Assembly: GCF_023276405.1 (NCBI RefSeq)
Contig: NZ_JALRMO010000001.1
Coordinates: forward strand, 1,364,001 to 1,428,000
Length of the DNA: 64,000 nucleotides
Direction: 5' to 3'
Origin: Paenibacillus hamazuiensis
GTDB taxonomy: Bacteria; Bacillota; Bacilli; Paenibacillales; NBRC-103111
How positions within the stretch are numbered: position 1 is the first letter of the stretch; the number at the start of each line of letters is the position of its first letter. A program made the position numbers and the translations under genes. Under the pieces are notes generated by a model. The model saw nothing but the letters and a program-made list of their open reading frames with translations, searched no databases and was not told the DNA's origin. This document shows positions 60,733-64,000 of the stretch, piece by piece.

Positions 60733-61683
60733 ATGAAATCGCAGCGGCTGATTCGTCTGATGATGGTGATCAATGCAAAAAAAGCGGTTACGGTGAGAGA
60801 ACTCGCCGACGAGTTCGGATTATCACCGCGTACGATAACCCGGGATTTGCAGGAATTGAGCGAAGTTGGCTTCTCGATTTATGCAGTGCAGGGACGGGGC
60901 GGCGGCTACCGGCTGCTTCATGAAAGAATGCTGCCGCCGATCGCTTTCTCCGAAAGCGAAGCGGCCGCCGTTTTTTTCGCCTGCCAGTCTTTGCAGTACT
61001 TCGGCTCGGTTCCTTTCGACGAGAGCGCGGCTTCCGTCATTCATAAGTTCTATCATTATTTGCCGGCCGACGTGAAGGAGCAAATCGACCGGCTCAGAAA
61101 CAAAGTGGTGATCTGGAATCCGTATCGTGCCATGTCCTCATCCTGCCTGCAAACTCTGCTGCATGCGATCATGAACAAAAGGGCCGTAACCATTGCATAC
61201 AAGTCCAATGAAGGCTTAACGGAGCGGGATATCCAACCTGTCGGACTGTGTGCCAGCGAAGGTTATTGGTATTGTCCGGCCTTTTGCTTCCTGCGCCAAA
61301 CGTACAGACTTTTCCGTGCAGACCGAATCGCCTCCGCTTGTCTGAACGAAACGATTGCTTATCAGGAGGTTCATGATCAAAGATCCGTATTCGACTGGAT
61401 TACGCCCGATATGTCCCGGTTTGGGCAGATTGCGTTGGTCGTAAAGCTGACCCCGGAGGGGGTGCGGGCATTTGAATCCAATGTCTGGTTCGGGCCTCAT
61501 ATCGAAGTACACGAAGACGGAGGCGGCACGGCGCGAATCCGGATCCCCGCTCAAAAACTGCACTTCTTTGCGGATTTGGTATGGACGCTTGGGGAGAAGG
61601 CGAAAATACTGGAGCCTGCGGAAGCAGTAGACTATGTTAGACTAAAAATCGGTTCCATGATCAAAATGTATGGGCAAAACTAA
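60733..61683 (+). CDS. HTH-WYL transcription regulator (YafY-like)
   Basis: ATG 60733 follows AGGGAG by 8 bases; GTG 60724 lies in the ribosome site. The 316-aa protein has an N-terminal DeoR-type HTH (about 5-60, VTVRELADEFGLSPRTITRDLQEL) and a WYL domain (about 135-240; here the core reads GYWYCPAFCFLRQTYRLFRADRI), with a WCX-type C-terminal domain. WYL proteins sense nucleic-acid or nucleotide ligands. It probably regulates the divergent dinB-like gene. A terminator follows. Confidence 0.88.
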   Translation: MKSQRLIRLMMVINAKKAVTVRELADEFGLSPRTITRDLQELSEVGFSIYAVQGRGGGYRLLHERMLPPIAFSESEAAAVFFACQSLQYFGSVPFDESAASVIHKFYHYLPADVKEQIDRLRNKVVIWNPYRAMSSSCLQTLLHAIMNKRAVTIAYKSNEGLTERDIQPVGLCASEGYWYCPAFCFLRQTYRLFRADRIASACLNETIAYQEVHDQRSVFDWITPDMSRFGQIALVVKLTPEGVRAFESNVWFGPHIEVHEDGGGTARIRIPAQKLHFFADLVWTLGEKAKILEPAEAVDYVRLKIGSMIKMYGQN

Positions 61684-61714
61684 AACCAATCTGCAGCTTC
61701 TATCCGGAAAATTG

Positions 61715-61754
61715 GCTCATAATTCGCACTCGCGCGATATTATGAGCTTTTTTT
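61715..61754 (+). terminator. Intrinsic terminator
   Basis: GCTCATAAT pairs with ATTATGAGC with an inner CGC/GCG arm, then T7. Confidence 0.9.
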
Positions 61755-61762
61755 GTATGATG

Positions 61763-61805
61763 TTGCATTATTTGATGTATCTGTTATATACTATGTATAA
61801 CAGAT
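61763..61805 (+). promoter_or_regulatory. Promoter and 10-7-10 palindrome of the GntR operon
   Basis: TTGCAT and TATACT with an 18-base spacer (61763-61792). ATCTGTTATA-n7-TATAACAGAT (61779-61805) is a perfect inverted repeat covering the -10, probably the operator of the GntR protein encoded next. Confidence 0.8.
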
Positions 61806-61841
61806 AGGCAATGTAGGTGTCCTGCGAAAGGAGGGTTTATC

Positions 61842-62237
61842 GTGTTGGTGGAACTTGACTTACAGTCGGAAATTCCGCTTTATGCGCAGCTTGCCGACCA
61901 ATTGGTCGAAGGCATCGCCTCAGGACAGTTAAAGCCGGGCGATCCGCTGCCTTCCGTGCGCAGTCTTGCGGCCGATCTCAGCATTAATTTGCACACGGTG
62001 AACAAAGCTTATCAGCTGCTGAAGCAGGAAGGGTTTTTGCAGGTTCACCGCAAGCAAGGGGTCGTCGTTCAACCGGACGGGATGCCGGGGGTAACGGCCG
62101 CTTTCCGCGAAAAATTGAAGCGCCAGCTCAGGCCGCTCGCAGCTGAAGCGAAAGTGCGCGGGATGACGGAAGCGGAGTTTGTGGAGATGTGCGCCGCCGT
62201 CTACAGGCAGCGCCAAAAGCATGAAGGAGGGGATTGA
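61842..62237 (+). CDS. GntR-family regulator, YtrA type
   Basis: The GTG start follows AAAGGAGG. The 131-aa protein has an N-terminal winged HTH (about 8-75, IPLYAQLADQLVEGIASGQLKPGDPLPSVRSLAADLSINLHTVNKAY) and only a short C-terminal helix pair, as in YtrA-type regulators of transporter operons. It is expected to bind the palindrome over its own promoter. The stop overlaps the leader of the DUF1648 gene. Confidence 0.9.
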   Translation: MLVELDLQSEIPLYAQLADQLVEGIASGQLKPGDPLPSVRSLAADLSINLHTVNKAYQLLKQEGFLQVHRKQGVVVQPDGMPGVTAAFREKLKRQLRPLAAEAKVRGMTEAEFVEMCAAVYRQRQKHEGGD

Positions 62238-62239
62238 AA

Positions 62240-63328
62240 ATGACAAACTGGTGGAGTTTGCTCATAATGTGTATGATCGAATTGATCGCGGTCGTGCCGC
62301 TGTTGTTGCTGCCGCTTCTCGGGCCCCGCGCGCTGCTGTTTGGTGTTTACGTGCCTGAAAGCGACCGCAATTATCCGGAGGTTCGAGCAATCCGGCGAAA
62401 ATTTGCCGTTATTTTTGCTCTACTGGCAGCACTGGGCATAGCGGTGGCTGCATCCGTATACGCCGTAACGGATGGCCGGCCCATTCCCGTACTGGCGGCC
62501 GGGCTTATCGTTCAGCATCTCGGAGCGCTTGCCGCTTTCATCATAAGCCGCCGCTCAGCGCTCCGGCTGAAGGCGGACCGAAAATGGAAGGTCCCGGCGG
62601 ACGTGCGCAGAGTGGCCGATTTGAGGTTCCGTCAGAAGCAGGCCGTGCTTCGAAATCGCTGGTACGTGCTTCAATTGCTTTTTGTCGCCGCATGTGCCGG
62701 AGCCGCCGTATTGCTGTGGGATCGCATTCCCGATCCGCTCATCACGCATTATGGCTTCGACGGCAAGCCGGACCGTTACTCAGCGAAATCGTTCGGCATC
62801 GTTTTTAGCCTCAATATCATACAGCTGTTTCTGGTCGGATTGTTTGCGTTCATAAATACTGTTATACGTAAAAGCAAACAGCAGCTGGACCCGAACCGGC
62901 CGGAAGTTTCGCTCGAACAGCAGCTGAAGTCCAGGCGGGCATCGTCGATCTTTTCATACATTTTGTCGTTTGTTATCGTTGCTTTTTTCGGCTATGTTCA
63001 GGCGTCGATGCTGTATCAATGGTCGGGCGCGGAAGTCTTTTCGGTCCTATTGCCCTTGATTTTACTGGGAGGCATCCTTGGTTTTATCGTTTACATGAAC
63101 AAGAAAGGTCTTGATGAACCCGCCGGTTTCAACATGCAGGACGATCGACATTGGCGCGGCGGAGTGTTTTATTACAACGTCGACGACCCGGCATTGTTCG
63201 TAGCAAAGAGATACGGCGTCGGTTGGACGCTTAATTTCGCCAGGCCGGGAAGTTGGTTTGTTTTGGCGGCAACTCTTCTGCTGCCGTTAGCGATTATTTC
63301 GATCGTAATTTTGCTGAGCCGATCTTGA
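62240..63328 (+). CDS. DUF1648/DUF5808 membrane protein
   Basis: ATG 62240 follows AAGGAGGGG. The 362-aa protein has about seven membrane helices. The central part has the DUF1648 motif DPLITHYGFDGKPDRYSAKS, and the C-terminus the DUF5808-like WRGGVFYYNVDDPALFVAKRYGVGWTLNFARPGSW. Such proteins usually pair with small GntR regulators, as here, and are thought to act in envelope or immunity/self-protection roles. Function unproven. Confidence 0.85.
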   Translation: MTNWWSLLIMCMIELIAVVPLLLLPLLGPRALLFGVYVPESDRNYPEVRAIRRKFAVIFALLAALGIAVAASVYAVTDGRPIPVLAAGLIVQHLGALAAFIISRRSALRLKADRKWKVPADVRRVADLRFRQKQAVLRNRWYVLQLLFVAACAGAAVLLWDRIPDPLITHYGFDGKPDRYSAKSFGIVFSLNIIQLFLVGLFAFINTVIRKSKQQLDPNRPEVSLEQQLKSRRASSIFSYILSFVIVAFFGYVQASMLYQWSGAEVFSVLLPLILLGGILGFIVYMNKKGLDEPAGFNMQDDRHWRGGVFYYNVDDPALFVAKRYGVGWTLNFARPGSWFVLAATLLLPLAIISIVILLSRS

Positions 63329-63377
63329 TACTAATGTCCGCTGCGGAATTAGCGAACCGTTATATTATTAATGATAA

Positions 63378-63405
63378 ACCCTCCGGATAACCAGGAGGGC
63401 TTTTT
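63378..63405 (+). terminator. Intrinsic terminator
   Basis: CCCTCC pairs with GGAGGG, then CTTTTT. Confidence 0.8.
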
Positions 63406-63800
63406 ATATGTTGCTTATACGGTTTCGATTACCCGGTCCGGTCATCCTGCTTTTGTTCCAGATGACGATCACGAGAGCGGCAATGCTGAGTCAAGCACAG
63501 CAAGTGTACATCAGGGAATAGGAGAACCGTTCCGCGAGCGGCCCCATCATCAATCCGCCAAGCGAAAAGCCGAGATCATAAGAGGAAATGAATAACCCCA
63601 GCAATATATGACGGGACTTTTCCGACAAAACGAATGTGAGATAGGTGAGCAGCGTCGGATAAATCAAGGCGACGGCAACACCGTTGCAAATGGCCGACAA
63701 GTACAAGAGCGGCCCCGCCGTTTGCAGCATGCCCAATAATAATGCCCCTGCAAGTAGATTCGAATAAAACCCGCGGATAACGGACGCGCAGTCCTCATTT
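63395..63800 (-). pseudogene. MFS transporter remnant
   Basis: The minus strand reads the C-terminal half of an MFS protein (NLLAGALLLGMLQTAGPLLYL; LIYPTLLTYLTFVLSEKSR; SSYDLGFSLGGLMMGPLAERF) to a stop at 63491. The next piece, SIAALVIVIWNKSRMTG, continues in another frame, so there is a frameshift at about 63487. The N-terminal half is absent, replaced by the promoter of the next gene. A 5'-truncated, frameshifted pseudogene. Confidence 0.7.
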
Positions 63801-63829
63801 TTGCAAATTCCCTTCCTGTGGCGACTATC

Positions 63830-63884
63830 TTGACACATGGAAATATATCCTGTAACATTCAATCGATAGTGATAATCATTATCA
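63830..63884 (+). promoter_or_regulatory. Fur-regulated promoter
   Basis: TTGACA and TAACAT with a 17-base spacer (63830-63858). The 19-mer at 63865-63883 (GATAGTGATAATCATTATC) matches the Fur consensus at 18 of 19 positions and contains the perfect 7-1-7 core TGATAATCATTATCA. Confidence 0.88.
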
Positions 63885-63915
63885 TCAATATAGACCGAGA
63901 GGGGAAAACATTCAA

Positions 63916-64000
63916 ATGTTTGTTTCAAAGGGCAAGTCGCTGCTTATTATGGCGCTTATCATAGCAACCGCACTTGCAGGCTGCTCCAAAGATAATGCCG
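63916..64000 (+). CDS. Lipoprotein start, probable iron-siderophore binding protein (cut by window)
   Basis: ATG 63916 follows AGAGGGG. The visible 28 residues are a lipoprotein signal peptide with lipobox ALAGC and the start CSKDNA. The strong Fur box makes an iron-siderophore ABC substrate-binding protein the best guess; the rest lies beyond the window. Confidence 0.65.
   Translation, partial: MFVSKGKSLLIMALIIATALAGCSKDNA

Overview
The window is a chromosomal segment of a Gram-positive, endospore-forming bacterium, most likely Paenibacillus or a close relative. The evidence is an alpha/beta-type small acid-soluble spore protein, a YjcZ-like mini-protein, strong AGGAGG-type ribosome sites, frequent GTG/TTG starts, many intrinsic terminators, copper-amine-oxidase-N (stalk) domains, YhaO/YhaN, RelQ and YkvI. 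Most genes have moderate-to-high GC and ordinary Bacillales codon use. The window starts inside a cyclase gene and ends inside a lipoprotein gene.

1-8.1 kb is a surface/signalling group: a membrane class III adenylate cyclase (5' end missing), a secreted FecR-domain protein, a secreted NHL-repeat protein with a stalk domain, an HD-GYP phosphodiesterase, a small DUF3307 membrane protein, an L,D-transpeptidase and a 45-aa membrane peptide. 8.2-19 kb is housekeeping: pyrD, relQ, a DUF309 protein, a membrane thioredoxin, two separate RsmF-type rRNA methyltransferases, an RsuA-type pseudouridine synthase, a YjcZ-like peptide and an acidic protein built of three related segments. 18.8-23.2 kb holds queE-queC, three Xre regulators, a lipoprotein and a DODA-type dioxygenase behind a palindromic operator. 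23.5-29 kb is rich in cyclic-di-GMP proteins (EAL; unknown 118-aa protein; CBS-CBS-GGDEF; membrane GGDEF), a spore protein coupled to a 70-aa protein, and a secreted metallopeptidase with MORN repeats. 29-36.6 kb has a glycosyltransferase, yhaO-yhaN, a DMT transporter and an SDR dehydrogenase.

36.74-37.93 kb is a strict 114-bp tandem array (about ten copies, each with a near-perfect hairpin) that leaves both strands open by periodicity. 38-44.5 kb holds small membrane proteins, YkvI, DedA, xpt and several small conserved proteins, with interspersed intergenic repeats. 44.6-49.1 kb lies between two identical tRNA-Leu(CAG) genes and contains a tetR/ABC-transporter graveyard, an SRPBCC protein, a P1B-4 metal ATPase behind a PerR-like box and a Fur-like inverted repeat, and a 60-aa membrane protein with its own promoter and Fur box.

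49.2-60 kb looks like an accessory resistance neighbourhood: a UvrA2/DrrC-like ABC protein, an AT-rich DHFR/RibD-type reductase, an MDR oxidoreductase, an MMPL exporter, and a divergent MFS exporter/ABC-F pair. Both members of that pair sit behind long leaders with short leader ORFs and terminators just before the ribosome site, as in ribosome-mediated attenuation. The ABC-F gene has a one-base frameshift as given. 60-64 kb holds a DinB-family protein, a WYL regulator, a GntR (YtrA-type)/DUF1648 pair with a palindromic operator, a decayed MFS gene, and a lipoprotein gene behind a near-consensus Fur box.
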